A stretch of DNA of 55,786 nucleotides from Helicobacteraceae bacterium (lineage in GTDB: Bacteria; Campylobacterota; Campylobacteria; Campylobacterales; Sulfurimonadaceae). The number at the start of each line of letters is the position of its first letter. The stretch's first letter is position 1. Below the pieces are notes generated by a model, which was not told the origin of the DNA, ran no database searches, and worked only from the letters and a program-made list of their open reading frames with translations. Below, piece after piece: positions 17,322-26,146 of the stretch. The position numbers and the translations under genes are program-made. The stretch lies in the NCBI GenBank assembly GCA_947498025.1, contig CANMJR010000018.1, positions 1 through 55,786 of the forward strand, given 5' to 3'.

Positions 17322-19322
17322 CTAAACCGCTACCATAGCGATGTAATAACAACGCATGCAACGCTCAGCCTCACTGAGTGCCTGTTCTTGTGTAAAGCCC
17401 AAATTAACCTCTTTATTGTTGTCTTTTCGTACATCTACATCAAGAACTTCACTATATTCTCTCGGCAAGCCTGGTAACCAACCTTTTATTTTCTCTTTTT
17501 TATTGTAAACATGCAGTTTACGAAGATGGTCTTCCATAATCTCATCGTCACTGAGAGTTATCTCTCCGTTGTGTAAATATCTGCTCATAACGGAAGAAGC
17601 TCTTTTTGCCTGCCCGACTGCATTGACGATAGTCATAGGTCCATATTCGCAATCTCCTGAAGTAAAGATACCTTTCTTTGAAGTCATGTAATCTTTACCG
17701 TTTGTTTTGATAGTTCCCCATGAGGTTTTTTCTATCTCCCACTCTTCCGGCAAAAGCTTTAAATCTGCTGCTTGGGATACCGCAGGAATTAAGAAATCAG
17801 TCTCAATTACATAAGATTCGCCCTCAACTTTAACAAGCTCTGCTCGACCGCCATTTGGATCTGGAACTAGCTCAAACTTATCTACTAAAAGAGATTTCAG
17901 CACATCCTCTTCATCATTCATTTTTGCGACAGCCGAGTGAAATAAAAACTCAACTCCCTCTTCTACCGCTTCATGGTACTCTTCATAGGTCGTATTTCGG
18001 ATGATTGTTTTTTCGTCACGGCGATAAATCATATACACTTTTTTTGCATTTGCTCGGATTGCACATCGCACAACATCCATGGAAGTAAAACCGCCGCCGA
18101 CACAAACAACTGTTTTGCCGGTTAAATCAACCGCTTCGCCGATGCCGTACTTATCCCAAAGATTAATCTGATCAAGCATCTCAATAGCAGACCAATACCC
18201 TTTAATCTCAAATCTTTCGTTATCACAGTAAACTTTTTTGGAGATACGCGTTCCGGTTGCAACCATAGTTGCGTCATATTCGCTCTCAAATTTTCGCATG
18301 TCATCGGCAGTGATTTTTCTGTTCACTAAAAAATTAACACCCATATCTCGAACACACTCAATATCTTGATTGTATTTGCCTATCGGCATACGGTACTCAG
18401 GAACGCCAACTGCAACTTCGCCACCTAATACCGGAAGCTCTTCATAAACATCTACTTCTACGCCTTCAGCTGCTAAATAGTAGGCTGTTGTAAGTCCGGC
18501 AGGGCCTGCGCCGATTACTGCTACTTTTTTCCCAGTACTTGGTTTTTTCTCCATGGGATGAAAAAAGCCGTATCCGTGGTCAGTCTCCCAATCCGCACCG
18601 AGCCTCTTGAGTGCCATGATAGAAATAGGTTCATCAAGGTTTGTTCTTCTGCAAGCCTCTTCACATGGATGCGGACAAACACGACCGCAAACATGCGCAA
18701 GTGGCATAGTTTGACGTGTAGCAAGAAGCGAATCATCAAATCTTAAATCTCTTACACCCTCAATATACGCGGGAATGTCAACATGTGCAGGACAAGCATC
18801 TGTACATGGAGCCGTAATTTTTGCAATGTAACCAACACTTTGATGGTAATGCTTTGAAGGTTTCTGCTCATTGATACATGCCATAAACTCATCTTCAAAA
18901 TGGTGCATTAAATCTAAAATAGGATTTGGAACGGTTTTTCCAATCTCGCATTTAGAGGTGATTTGCATACTCTTGCCAATCTCTTTTAAGTGATTTAAAT
19001 CAGAAACAGACCCTTCACCGCGAGCAATTTTATCGAGTTGGTCATACAGAATTCTGCCGCCCCATCTTCCGGGTGCGCATCTTCCACATGCCTCAGAGTA
19101 CTCTTGGTATTGTGCAGCATACTCCATCGCAAGACGAATTACATCTACATCATCACTAAATAATGAAACCCCGTCCCAGCCTATAAAAGCTTTTGAGTCA
19201 CGGTGGCTGTCATATTGTGCAGGTAGGTTATAGGCTGATTCTTGCCACTCATCATGCGGCTTATTGACATTGTTTACCAACTCACCATTCCAAGTAGAAA
19301 AATAGACTTTACTCAAAATCAA
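17322..19322 (-). CDS. NuoF-position hybrid: NuoF-like Fe-S domain fused to GltD-like FAD oxidoreductase
   Basis: This 666-residue protein sits where nuoF should be. Residues about 60-150 resemble the C-terminal Fe-S domain of NuoF (EACGRCAPGRWGG, later SKCEIGKTVPNPILDLMHHF), but the usual third cysteine of CxxCxxC is glycine (C79, C82, G85, with C125 further on). From residue about 170 it is GltD-like: CTDACPAHVDIP and CGRVCPHPCEEAC for Fe-S clusters, GAGPAG at 271-276 for FAD, and VCVGGGFTSMD for a second Rossmann fold, ending in AERCMRCYY. There is no FMN/NADH-binding NuoF domain. By position it probably feeds electrons from NAD(P)H, ferredoxin or another donor into complex I. Donor and direction are inferred. 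It lies 7 bases after the nuoE-like gene. Confidence 0.85.
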   Translation of the reverse strand: MILSKVYFSTWNGELVNNVNKPHDEWQESAYNLPAQYDSHRDSKAFIGWDGVSLFSDDVDVIRLAMEYAAQYQEYSEACGRCAPGRWGGRILYDQLDKIARGEGSVSDLNHLKEIGKSMQITSKCEIGKTVPNPILDLMHHFEDEFMACINEQKPSKHYHQSVGYIAKITAPCTDACPAHVDIPAYIEGVRDLRFDDSLLATRQTMPLAHVCGRVCPHPCEEACRRTNLDEPISIMALKRLGADWETDHGYGFFHPMEKKPSTGKKVAVIGAGPAGLTTAYYLAAEGVEVDVYEELPVLGGEVAVGVPEYRMPIGKYNQDIECVRDMGVNFLVNRKITADDMRKFESEYDATMVATGTRISKKVYCDNERFEIKGYWSAIEMLDQINLWDKYGIGEAVDLTGKTVVCVGGGFTSMDVVRCAIRANAKKVYMIYRRDEKTIIRNTTYEEYHEAVEEGVEFLFHSAVAKMNDEEDVLKSLLVDKFELVPDPNGGRAELVKVEGESYVIETDFLIPAVSQAADLKLLPEEWEIEKTSWGTIKTNGKDYMTSKKGIFTSGDCEYGPMTIVNAVGQAKRASSVMSRYLHNGEITLSDDEIMEDHLRKLHVYNKKEKIKGWLPGLPREYSEVLDVDVRKDNNKEVNLGFTQEQALSEAERCMRCYYIAMVAV

Positions 19323-19329
19323 ACCCCAC

Positions 19330-19551
19330 CTATTTTTTTGCTACGATAGTCCAATCGACTTCGTTAAACTTTAAAGAGTTCATCAACTCATAACCGCACT
19401 CTTTTACTAAATCTGCAGATCTTTGAATCGGTGAAAAATCACCGATTTCAAATAAAAAGATTGCCACTTCACCCGCTTTATGCGTTCCTAAAATCTCTTT
19501 CATTCGAGGTTCAAATTCATTTTTTAAATGTCTTAAATCATATCTTTTCAT
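19330..19551 (-). CDS. Small NuoE-position protein (Campylobacterota type)
   Basis: This 73-residue protein (starting [19 protein letters not shown]) sits between nuoD and the FAD protein, the place of nuoE. It has no thioredoxin-fold [2Fe-2S] cysteines: the only Cys is in KECGYELM, so it cannot hold the N1a cluster of classical NuoE. Campylobacter and Helicobacter nuo operons also have a small non-classical protein here (Cj1575c/HP1264), and this appears to be its counterpart. Its ATG overlaps the nuoD stop (TAATG). It is probably a structural adaptor between the flavoprotein and NuoG; that role is inferred. Confidence 0.8.
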   Translation of the reverse strand: MKRYDLRHLKNEFEPRMKEILGTHKAGEVAIFLFEIGDFSPIQRSADLVKECGYELMNSLKFNEVDWTIVAKK

Positions 19552-20792
19552 TATCTGTCAACCTCACCAAATACGATGTTAGTTGTCCCAATGATAGAAA
19601 CAACATCCGGAATATAATGTCCAGGCAAAAGGTCAGTTAAAATCCCTGTGTGCCAAAAAGAGGGTGCACGAAGCTTGAGTCTATATGGGTACGGTCCGCC
19701 TTGAGAGTTGATGTAAAAACCAAGTTCTCCTTTTGGCGATTCAGTAGCCACATAAACCTCTCCCACAGGAGGTCTCATCCCTTGCGTTACAAGTACAAAG
19801 TGCTGCATCAAAGAGTAGTTCTGCGTCATAATATCCAGCTTAGAAGCTGAAATATATTTTGGAGCATGCGCCATTAACTCTGTTTGATTGTTTTTTACGC
19901 AAGCCCCGTACATATCCATTGTTTGATAAAGAATTTTTGCAGACTCTCTCATCTCTTCCATGTAAATGCGGTATCTTGCAAAGTTATCGCCCTTATCAGA
20001 GAATGGAACTTTAAACTCTACTTCGTCATAAAGCTCATATGGTTCTTCTTTACGGATATCCCATGCTGTTCCGCTTGCTCGAAGCATTGGACCGCTGCAG
20101 CCCCATGAGAGTGAAAGTTCCTTAGAAATATGTCCAACCTCTTCCATTCTCATAAGCCAAATACGGTTCGTGTCGAGTAAATCCTCATAATCTTTAATAT
20201 TTTGAGGCAATTTGTCTAAAAAAGTTTTTAATTGAACTAAAAAACTATCCTGAATATCTAGGGGAACACCGCCGATACGGATAGCGGAGTGCGTAAGTCT
20301 CGCTCCGCAATATCCCTCGATAATGTCCATCAGATACTCTCTCTCACGGAATGCAAAAAGGAACACCGTCATAGCCCCGATGTCAAGCGCAGTTGTAGCT
20401 AACCAGAAAAGGTGAGACATTATGCGGTTAATTTCAAGTAACATCATGCGGATAACTTTTGCGCGGCGAGGAACTTCTAAACCGATAAGTTTTTCAACTG
20501 CTAATGCAAAACCGTAGTTGTTCGAGCTTGATGCAATATAGTCCATACGGTCAGTTGTCGGCATGAATTCATTGTAAATCATGTTCTCTGCCATCTTCTC
20601 CATCCCGCGGTGAAGATATCCTATATCCGGGTGCGCTTTTACAATCTGTTCCTGCTGGAGATGAAGCATCAGACGAAGCTGTCCATGCGCCGATGGATGC
20701 TGAGGACCAAAGTTTAGAATAAGCTCATTATCATCTCTATCGAATGTGATATTTTCAAAAAATGGTGTTAATCTATTTGTTATTTGTGCCAT
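19551..20792 (-). CDS. nuoD: Complex I quinone-site subunit NuoD
   Basis: NuoD (413 residues) is the 49-kDa-type subunit that forms the quinone site with NuoB. The hallmark loop [18 protein letters not shown], with the quinone-binding His, is present near residue 30, and the family segments [10 protein letters not shown] and [16 protein letters not shown] are intact. It ends in the conserved [14 protein letters not shown]. It lies 11 bases after nuoC and is translationally coupled to the nuoE-like gene by a one-base overlap. It is separate from nuoC, unlike the fused NuoCD of enterobacteria. Confidence 0.96.
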   Translation of the reverse strand: MAQITNRLTPFFENITFDRDDNELILNFGPQHPSAHGQLRLMLHLQQEQIVKAHPDIGYLHRGMEKMAENMIYNEFMPTTDRMDYIASSSNNYGFALAVEKLIGLEVPRRAKVIRMMLLEINRIMSHLFWLATTALDIGAMTVFLFAFREREYLMDIIEGYCGARLTHSAIRIGGVPLDIQDSFLVQLKTFLDKLPQNIKDYEDLLDTNRIWLMRMEEVGHISKELSLSWGCSGPMLRASGTAWDIRKEEPYELYDEVEFKVPFSDKGDNFARYRIYMEEMRESAKILYQTMDMYGACVKNNQTELMAHAPKYISASKLDIMTQNYSLMQHFVLVTQGMRPPVGEVYVATESPKGELGFYINSQGGPYPYRLKLRAPSFWHTGILTDLLPGHYIPDVVSIIGTTNIVFGEVDR

Positions 20793-20803
20793 ATTTTACC
20801 ACC

Positions 20804-21610
20804 CTATCTTTGTGGGTCGTCAATAACTACTGACGACTTTTTATCAAATTTTTTAATCATGAATACACCACCTTCTTCCTGATAGCTCTGCTCAATTTTT
20901 GGCTCATGTCCTGTAATTACTGTACCTTTAGGAACTTCATGTCCCAGTCTTGCAAATCTATCTGAGTCATATCTATCAACCTTTGCAGGATCACGAAGTT
21001 CAGGTCCGATAATATCTCTTGCCTCTTTTCCATAAATCTTATCTACTTCATACCATGCAGCAAACTCATCGCCCTCTAGTGGGTAAGTTTTAAGAAGTGG
21101 ATGTCCTTGCCAGTCGTACGGCAAAAGAATTCTTTTCATAAACGGGTGTCCATTTGCCTCAATGCCGAACATGTCAAACATTTCTCTCTCAGACCAATCG
21201 GCAGAACGGAAAAGTTCGTTCACCGAATTTACTGCCTGTCCATTTTCTATAAACATTTTTATACGAACTCTTTTGCGTTTGTTCATGCTCAGCATCTGAT
21301 AAAAAATCTCAAATTTATTCTCTTTAGCTAACCAGTCTATTGCACTCATTTCCGTTAATTGTGTATATTCAAGTTCATCTCTCAGAAGTTCAAGAACTCC
21401 ATAGTTGTCTTTTGCATGAATGTAAACAACCATCTGCCCAACTTGAATATAAGCATCACTCACTTCAAATTTTGCTTTTATAGCTGCTAAATCTGCTGCA
21501 AAAACTGCATCGTTTTCAACAGCTTCTTTAGGTACTTGCGGAGAGACATAAAATCTATCTGTATAGTACGGTTTTGCTTGAACATCATCTTTAGGTGTAT
21601 AGGCTCTCAT
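20804..21610 (-). CDS. nuoC: Complex I subunit NuoC
   Basis: NuoC (268 residues) is the 30-kDa-type peripheral subunit. The conserved core is visible: SAIDWLAKENKFEIFYQMLS, then SADWSEREMFDMFGIEANGHP and RILLPYDWQGHPLLKTYPLEG. The protein is longer than the core family at the C-terminus, with an extra 60 or so residues after the conserved domain (KVDRYDSDRFARLGHEVPKG onward), a feature seen in Campylobacterota-type NuoC. Its start ATG overlaps the nuoB stop by one base. Confidence 0.94.
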   Translation of the reverse strand: MRAYTPKDDVQAKPYYTDRFYVSPQVPKEAVENDAVFAADLAAIKAKFEVSDAYIQVGQMVVYIHAKDNYGVLELLRDELEYTQLTEMSAIDWLAKENKFEIFYQMLSMNKRKRVRIKMFIENGQAVNSVNELFRSADWSEREMFDMFGIEANGHPFMKRILLPYDWQGHPLLKTYPLEGDEFAAWYEVDKIYGKEARDIIGPELRDPAKVDRYDSDRFARLGHEVPKGTVITGHEPKIEQSYQEEGGVFMIKKFDKKSSVVIDDPQR

Positions 21611-22119
21611 TACATCAACCTTTTTGGTTTTTGTGCATTGCCGGCTTTGTTCGCACGAATTTTTTTCTGAAGCAACATGACACCATACTGAAGTGTTTCG
21701 GGTCTAGGAGCGCATCCCGGCAGATACAGATCGACCGGGATAATTCTATCAACACCCTGAACAGTTGCATAAGTGTTAAACATACCGCCTGTATTTGCGC
21801 AAGAACCCATTGAAATAACCCATCTAGGCTCCGTCATCTGGTCATAAAGTCTTTTAATAAACTCAGCATGTTTTTTTGTAAGCGTTCCTGCAACTATCAT
21901 AACATCCGCTTGACGAGGAGAAGCTCTAAAAATAGTGCCGTAACGGTCAAAGTCAAATCTTGATGCACCCGATGCCATCATCTCAATACCACAGCAAGCC
22001 AAACCGTAAGTAAGTGCCCAAAGAGAGTTTGAGCGACCCCAGTTCACGATTTTGTCAATACTTGTAAGTGCGACCGGTAAACCAGCGTCCTGCGTATAAT
22101 TTATTTTATGTTGTGCCAT
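21610..22119 (-). CDS. nuoB: Complex I [4Fe-4S] subunit NuoB
   Basis: NuoB (169 residues) binds the terminal cluster N2 that reduces quinone. All four ligands are visible: the tandem cysteines in [14 protein letters not shown], the cysteine in [11 protein letters not shown] and the one in [11 protein letters not shown]. Length matches the family. Its start lies inside the end of nuoA (19-base overlap), and its stop overlaps the nuoC start, so the three genes are tightly coupled. Confidence 0.96.
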   Translation of the reverse strand: MAQHKINYTQDAGLPVALTSIDKIVNWGRSNSLWALTYGLACCGIEMMASGASRFDFDRYGTIFRASPRQADVMIVAGTLTKKHAEFIKRLYDQMTEPRWVISMGSCANTGGMFNTYATVQGVDRIIPVDLYLPGCAPRPETLQYGVMLLQKKIRANKAGNAQKPKRLM

Positions 22120-22490
22120 TCAAGCGCTCCTTTTTTCCATGCATATACAAAACCAATTGCAAGCAGTAAGATAAACATTAACATCTCAGCAAAACCGAAC
22201 CAGCCAAGTGCCTTGAAATCAACCGCCCAAGGGAACATAAAGACAATCTCTACATCAAACAATAAGAAAAGAAGAGCAAAAAGGTAAAACTGAGGCGAAA
22301 TTCTATTCGGTTGTTTCGTAATCTCCGGTCCACACTCATAAACTGATAACCTAATTTTTTCGCTATCTTTGCGTGCGAGTGCACGAGAGGCGAGACGAGC
22401 AATTATCGTTGTCGCTGTAAATGCACCGAATGTTATTACAAAAAGTACAAATACCCCAAAATACGGATTTGCTGTAGCAATATGTTCCAT
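22101..22490 (-). CDS. nuoA: Complex I membrane subunit NuoA (first gene of the operon)
   Basis: NuoA (129 residues from the chosen start) is a three-helix membrane subunit at the hinge between the arms. It has the conserved segment [32 protein letters not shown], with the membrane glutamate/aspartate pair. I chose the ATG at 22490 ([12 protein letters not shown]) because AAAGGTAGG lies 5 bases upstream. An in-frame ATG at 22520 has AAGG only one base away and would add ten non-conserved residues. This is the promoter-proximal gene of the 15-gene operon that runs to nuoN. Confidence 0.94.
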   Translation of the reverse strand: MEHIATANPYFGVFVLFVITFGAFTATTIIARLASRALARKDSEKIRLSVYECGPEITKQPNRISPQFYLFALLFLLFDVEIVFMFPWAVDFKALGWFGFAEMLMFILLLAIGFVYAWKKGALEWHNIK

Positions 22491-22590
22491 ATAACCTACC
22501 TTTAAATTTAACAGCTGCATTCCTTAAAATGCAACTGTTTAATATATTTGTTTTCAAATACCAAAAAGTATCAGAAAAAACAGTTGGTGC

Positions 22591-22596
22591 ACTATA
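22591..22596 (-). promoter_or_regulatory. Candidate -10 box for the nuo operon
   Basis: On the minus strand TATAGT lies about 100 bases upstream of the nuoA start. No good -35 hexamer is seen, which is usual for Campylobacterota sigma70 promoters. The assignment rests on the hexamer alone. Confidence 0.25.
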
Positions 22597-22640
22597 ACAA
22601 AAAGAGTATTAAATATAAGAGTTACGGATATTAAGAAATA

Positions 22641-22710
22641 AAAGAGTGTCACAAATTGCAACACTATATTTGACATGAAAAAGTGAATGTGCACAATGGT
22701 GACACTTTTA
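22641..22710. promoter_or_regulatory. Interrupted inverted repeat in the divergent nuo/porin promoter region
   Basis: AAAGAGTGTCACAAATTG on the left and CAATGGTGACACTTTTA on the right form an imperfect inverted repeat (GTGTCAC/GTGACAC arms) separated by about 30 bases, between the nuoA and porin genes. It could be a paired operator for a regulator acting on one or both transcripts. No named regulator can be assigned. Confidence 0.3.
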
Positions 22711-22742
22711 TTGAGCGTAATCCACTCGTAATCAAACTCATT

Positions 22743-22748
22743 TATACT
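22743..22748 (+). promoter_or_regulatory. Candidate -10 box of the porin gene
   Basis: TATACT, close to the TATAAT consensus, lies 30 bases upstream of the porin start codon and just upstream of its AAGGAAAT ribosome binding site. There is no recognisable -35 at normal spacing. Confidence 0.3.
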
Positions 22749-22777
22749 TTCACCAAACAAAAACAAGGAAATCAAAA

Positions 22778-24178
22778 ATGAATAAAATCGTTTTATCAGC
22801 TTTAGCTGCTTTGACTATCGGTACAGTTGCTGCATCTGCAAGTGATGTTAAATTATACTCAGACGCAAACGGTCAACTGTTTAATGCTCCGGCTGAAGGT
22901 CGTACAGAAGTTGTAAGTAAAGAGAGTTCGGTGTTTTCAAAAGCACCAAAGCTTGAGTTTAGCGGTACGCATTACTTTGGTTTGACATCTGCGAGCCCTA
23001 CAACAGACACATCTGTAGCAGGTGGCGACCAGTCAAAATTCCCTGCATCTTCAACAGGTTTTGAAATGCGTCGTAACTATGTGCAAGTAAAAGCATTTTT
23101 GAATGAAAAAGACTATTTCCGTGTGACATTGGATGCAACGAAAGAGTTGGGATCTTCTGAAACGGCAACTTCAACATCAACAATTAAGACAGATGCCGTA
23201 ACTGCCACAGGAACTCCTGCAACAGAAACAGTTACAACAAGCACAACTGTTCCACGCAACGGCTATGCAAATGCTTTTGTAAAATACGCTTACCTTTACA
23301 TGGATAAAGTACTTCCGGCTACAGGCGTTGAAGTTGGTATCGTTCACCGTCCATGGATAGATTACGAAGAGCATAATGGATGGTTCTACCGTTCGTTTAA
23401 CAAAGTATTTGTTGAAGAGAAAGGAACTGCAACGGAATCTGGAGTGGATCTTGTAAACTCTGCAGACCTAGGATTTAACCTTCAAACTAAAACACAATTC
23501 TTCAGCTCTGAAATTGGTATGTTTAACGGTGAGGGTTACCATGCGGACAAAGCAGCAGCAAACCAAAAAAACAGCGGAGATGTATCTCTTGAGTGGCGTT
23601 TAACAGGTCATATTTTGGGTGAAGGTACAAAAGTCGGTAAAAACGATAGAACAAAAGATACATTTGCGAACCTTTCAACTTATGGGTTGATGTCTAAAAA
23701 TCATAAAGATGACAGCGCTACATTAGATCAAGCAAATGCAAGTGCATTGAAGAGTGAGTATGATCGTTCAATATTCGGTCTTCATGCAGTGTACAATCAG
23801 CCGTTATTCTTAGTTGCTGCACAATACTTTAAAGCAACTGACGGTGCTCAAGAAGCTCAATTGGCTGCGAGTTGGGATAAAAGAGATTACACGGGTTTAT
23901 CACTCAACGGCGAGATTCGTCCATTTAAAGACTGGACTGTTATCGGTCGTTATGATAACTATGTAATGGATGATAGTTCTGTAAATGGCGCAGACATGAG
24001 TTCAAGTGTTAAAGGTACTAAAATGATTGCAGCTTTAGCATACAAACTAAGTAAAAATGTAAACTTTATCGGCTCAGGTAAATTCATTAATGAAGAATTT
24101 ACAGTGGCTGCCAAAGATGGTTTTGACACCGGCGAATCTAAAAATGTTTACATGTTAACTACTGAAGTTAAATGGTAA
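22778..24178 (+). CDS. Outer-membrane porin
   Basis: This 466-residue protein has a Sec signal peptide (MNKIVLSALAALTIGTVAAS, cleavage near ASASD), followed by a long alternating polar/aromatic sequence typical of a 16- to 18-strand porin. It ends in a C-terminal aromatic residue (TTEVKW), the outer-membrane insertion signal. It resembles the major porins of Sulfurimonas-type bacteria. A Thr-rich low-complexity loop (residues about 125-160) is probably surface-exposed. It is monocistronic, divergent from nuo, has a good AAGGAAAT ribosome binding site, and is followed by a strong terminator, all consistent with a highly expressed gene. Substrate unknown. Confidence 0.8.
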   Translation: MNKIVLSALAALTIGTVAASASDVKLYSDANGQLFNAPAEGRTEVVSKESSVFSKAPKLEFSGTHYFGLTSASPTTDTSVAGGDQSKFPASSTGFEMRRNYVQVKAFLNEKDYFRVTLDATKELGSSETATSTSTIKTDAVTATGTPATETVTTSTTVPRNGYANAFVKYAYLYMDKVLPATGVEVGIVHRPWIDYEEHNGWFYRSFNKVFVEEKGTATESGVDLVNSADLGFNLQTKTQFFSSEIGMFNGEGYHADKAAANQKNSGDVSLEWRLTGHILGEGTKVGKNDRTKDTFANLSTYGLMSKNHKDDSATLDQANASALKSEYDRSIFGLHAVYNQPLFLVAAQYFKATDGAQEAQLAASWDKRDYTGLSLNGEIRPFKDWTVIGRYDNYVMDDSSVNGADMSSSVKGTKMIAALAYKLSKNVNFIGSGKFINEEFTVAAKDGFDTGESKNVYMLTTEVKW

Positions 24179-24219
24179 TCTTTACAAAAAAACTCTAAAA
24201 ATTCATTTTCCCCCTGTTT

Positions 24220-24245
24220 ATATAAAGCCTCTTTAGGCTTTATAT
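24220..24245 (+). terminator. Intrinsic terminator after the porin gene
   Basis: A perfect 10-bp stem ATATAAAGCC / GGCTTTATAT with loop TCTTTA is followed by the T-rich TTACTTCTTTTT. It lies 42 bases after the porin stop codon. Confidence 0.85.
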
Positions 24246-24284
24246 TTACTTCTTTTTATAAATCTGCATCTCTATGTTTTAAGA

Positions 24285-24458
24285 CAAACGTACCATATAA
24301 AGCTGAAAAACTTCTTCGCAATACTAAAAAAAAACAAAGATGTAAAAAGTGCATATGAAGAGTGTGTTACACCTATTTTTAGTTTATTCCATGACATAAT
24401 CGGATTGGCGATGGGTGAGAATGTAGCAGAGATTTCTGAAGATGTGATTTATGATTGA
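24285..24458 (+). pseudogene. C-terminal remnant of an unknown gene
   Basis: Between the porin terminator and the GTPase gene, one frame is open without a start codon and reads protein-like to a TGA at 24456-24458 (NKDVKSAYEECVTPIFSLFH, then DIIGLAMGENVAEISEDVIY). An A9 run sits at 24326-24334, and reading upstream of it in another frame is also open, so the gene may have been frameshifted there. No family is recognised. The rest of the 24179-24532 gap is AT-rich with no other gene. Confidence 0.3.
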
Positions 24459-24532
24459 TTTCAGGTATATTTTATATTTGAAAGAGATACAATATTTAGC
24501 AAAAAGCGTTAAAATGAATTTAAGGTAATGTA

Positions 24533-25651
24533 ATGAAAGAGGAAAAAATGAATATTCAAGAACTAGTAGCGGAAGAATTTGAAAAAATGAAAGCTGAATT
24601 TTCAAGTGCTAATGTTTTAATTGCAGGGAAAACAGGTTCAGGAAAAAGTACTTTAATAAATGCAGTATTTCATGGAGAGCTTGCGAAAACAGGATGTGGT
24701 GAGCCAGTAACTCAAGATATTACAAAGTTTTCAAAATTTGGAATGCCTATTAATATTTATGATACCAAGGGTCTTGAATTAGACATATATCAAGAAACAT
24801 TAAAACAGCTGAAAAATCATATTGAAAAACTTCGGCAAGGAGATTCTGAAGAACATATTCATTTAGCATGGATTTGCATAGCAGAGGATTTTGCACGTAT
24901 TGAAGAAGGAGAAATCAAGCTTCTCGATATGTTGAATGAGTACAAAATACCTGTAATAGTGGTGATTACAAAGGCTAAAAAGAAGGATCCAGAACTAAAA
25001 AGAAAGATAGAAGAGATTGTAGGTGATAAAGTTAAAAATATCATTGCAGTTCGAGCAATAGGGGAAGAAACTGAAGACGATGACGGACAAGTAATTTCAG
25101 CATCAAAACCAATGGGTCTTAAAGATTTGATTGAAGCTTCCTATAAATTGATTCCCGAGGGAAAGCGGTCAGCCTTTGTATCAGCTCAAAAAATTTCTCT
25201 TGATTTAAAGAAAGCAGGAGTTGGGAAAATAATTAAAATAACAGCAGCAGCAGCTGGTGTTGCAGCTACATCACCAATTCCATTCAGTGATAGTGCGATT
25301 ATCATTCCTATTCAGGTCGCTATGATTGTTAAAATTACTATCTTGTATGGAATTCCATTGGGAGAAGGTGCTATGACTGCATTGGCAAGTAGTGTTGTTG
25401 GTTGTACAGCTGCAACAACTGTGGGTCGCAGTATTGTCGGAAATTTATTGAAACTAACAGGTGTTGGCATGTTAGCAGGAGATATGATTAATGCTACTGT
25501 AGCAAGCTCTCTTACTTATGCACTTGGAGAATTGTACAATAAAATTATTCTTGAACTATATGGCAAAGCTCTGGATGCGGGTTCTACTGAAATAGATGTG
25601 GATGATGTTGTTAATAGAATGCAGCAAGAGTGGAAAATAGATAAAATTTAA
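24533..25651 (+). CDS. Membrane-associated GTPase with DUF697-like C-terminal domain
   Basis: The 372-residue protein has an N-terminal Era/YcjF-type GTPase domain: the P-loop GKTGSGKST near residue 33, the G3 motif DTKG in YDTKGLELD near residue 79, and a G4-like motif in VVITKAKKKD. The second half (residues about 210-340) is rich in Ala, Gly and Ile, with hydrophobic helices (ITAAAAGVAATSPIPFSDSA, then IIIPIQVAMIVKI) as in DUF697 proteins. The start could also be the ATG at 24548, which has AGAGGA 5 bases upstream. The DUF1232 gene follows 130 bases downstream. The physiological role is unknown. Confidence 0.8.
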   Translation: MKEEKMNIQELVAEEFEKMKAEFSSANVLIAGKTGSGKSTLINAVFHGELAKTGCGEPVTQDITKFSKFGMPINIYDTKGLELDIYQETLKQLKNHIEKLRQGDSEEHIHLAWICIAEDFARIEEGEIKLLDMLNEYKIPVIVVITKAKKKDPELKRKIEEIVGDKVKNIIAVRAIGEETEDDDGQVISASKPMGLKDLIEASYKLIPEGKRSAFVSAQKISLDLKKAGVGKIIKITAAAAGVAATSPIPFSDSAIIIPIQVAMIVKITILYGIPLGEGAMTALASSVVGCTAATTVGRSIVGNLLKLTGVGMLAGDMINATVASSLTYALGELYNKIILELYGKALDAGSTEIDVDDVVNRMQQEWKIDKI

Positions 25652-25703
25652 GTTCTTAATTCAGTGAATGGGAGATTAAATTTTAAAAAGATAGGTGAAA
25701 AAG

Positions 25704-25723
25704 ATAGGTGTCACACACACTTT
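25704..25723 (+). repeat. 20-bp dispersed repeat, copy 1
   Basis: ATAGGTGTCACACACACTTT is found here, between the GTPase and DUF1232 genes, and again in the same orientation at 34864-34883, upstream of the vapB-like gene. An exact 20-base match about 9 kb apart in intergenic DNA is unlikely by chance and marks a dispersed element of unknown kind. Confidence 0.6.
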
Positions 25724-25781
25724 TATACATTTTGGAATATCACAAATATATATGTAGAAATTAAATTTAAAAGGATTAGAA

Positions 25782-26129
25782 ATGGAGCAAGAAAAACAAG
25801 GTTTCGAAAAAGATTATTCAGAGGATAGTTTTTGGGGAAAAATGAAAAAGTACGCAAAAGCAGCAGGTTCAGAGGTAGTAGAAAAAGCTCTTCAGCTTTA
25901 TTATGCTCTTCAAGATTCAAATACACCTGCATGGGCGAAAACTGTTATTATAGGAGCACTCGGATATTTTATTTCTCCTATTGATGCGATACCTGATATT
26001 ATCCCTGTAGTAGGATATGCTGATGATCTTGGTGTAATAGCAGCTGCATTGGCCGCGGTGGCTATATATATCACTGACGACATTAAAGCTAAAGCAAAAC
26101 AGAAATTAAAAGAGTGGTTCGGCGAGTAA
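25782..26129 (+). CDS. DUF1232 (YkvA-type) membrane protein
   Basis: This 115-residue protein carries the DUF1232 core: WAKTVIIGALGYFISPIDAI, followed by PDIIPVVGYADDLGVIAAAL. The conserved SP(I/L)D.IPD..P..G..DD signature is complete. It has about two transmembrane helices, a charged N-terminus and a Lys-rich C-terminal tail (KAKAKQKLKEWFGE). The function of the family is not established. The GTPase upstream has a DUF697 membrane domain, so the pair may share a membrane-associated role; this is inference. The ribosome binding site AAAAGGA lies 8 bases before the ATG. Confidence 0.85.
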   Translation: MEQEKQGFEKDYSEDSFWGKMKKYAKAAGSEVVEKALQLYYALQDSNTPAWAKTVIIGALGYFISPIDAIPDIIPVVGYADDLGVIAAALAAVAIYITDDIKAKAKQKLKEWFGE

Positions 26130-26146
26130 TGGGTCATGTAAAAAGT

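Noticed and set aside
5077-22490. Energy-converting hydrogenase or Mrp antiporter instead of complex I
   Set aside because: All quinone-site and NuoA/J/K/H features are present and NuoD lacks NiFe-ligand cysteines; gene order is that of nuo.
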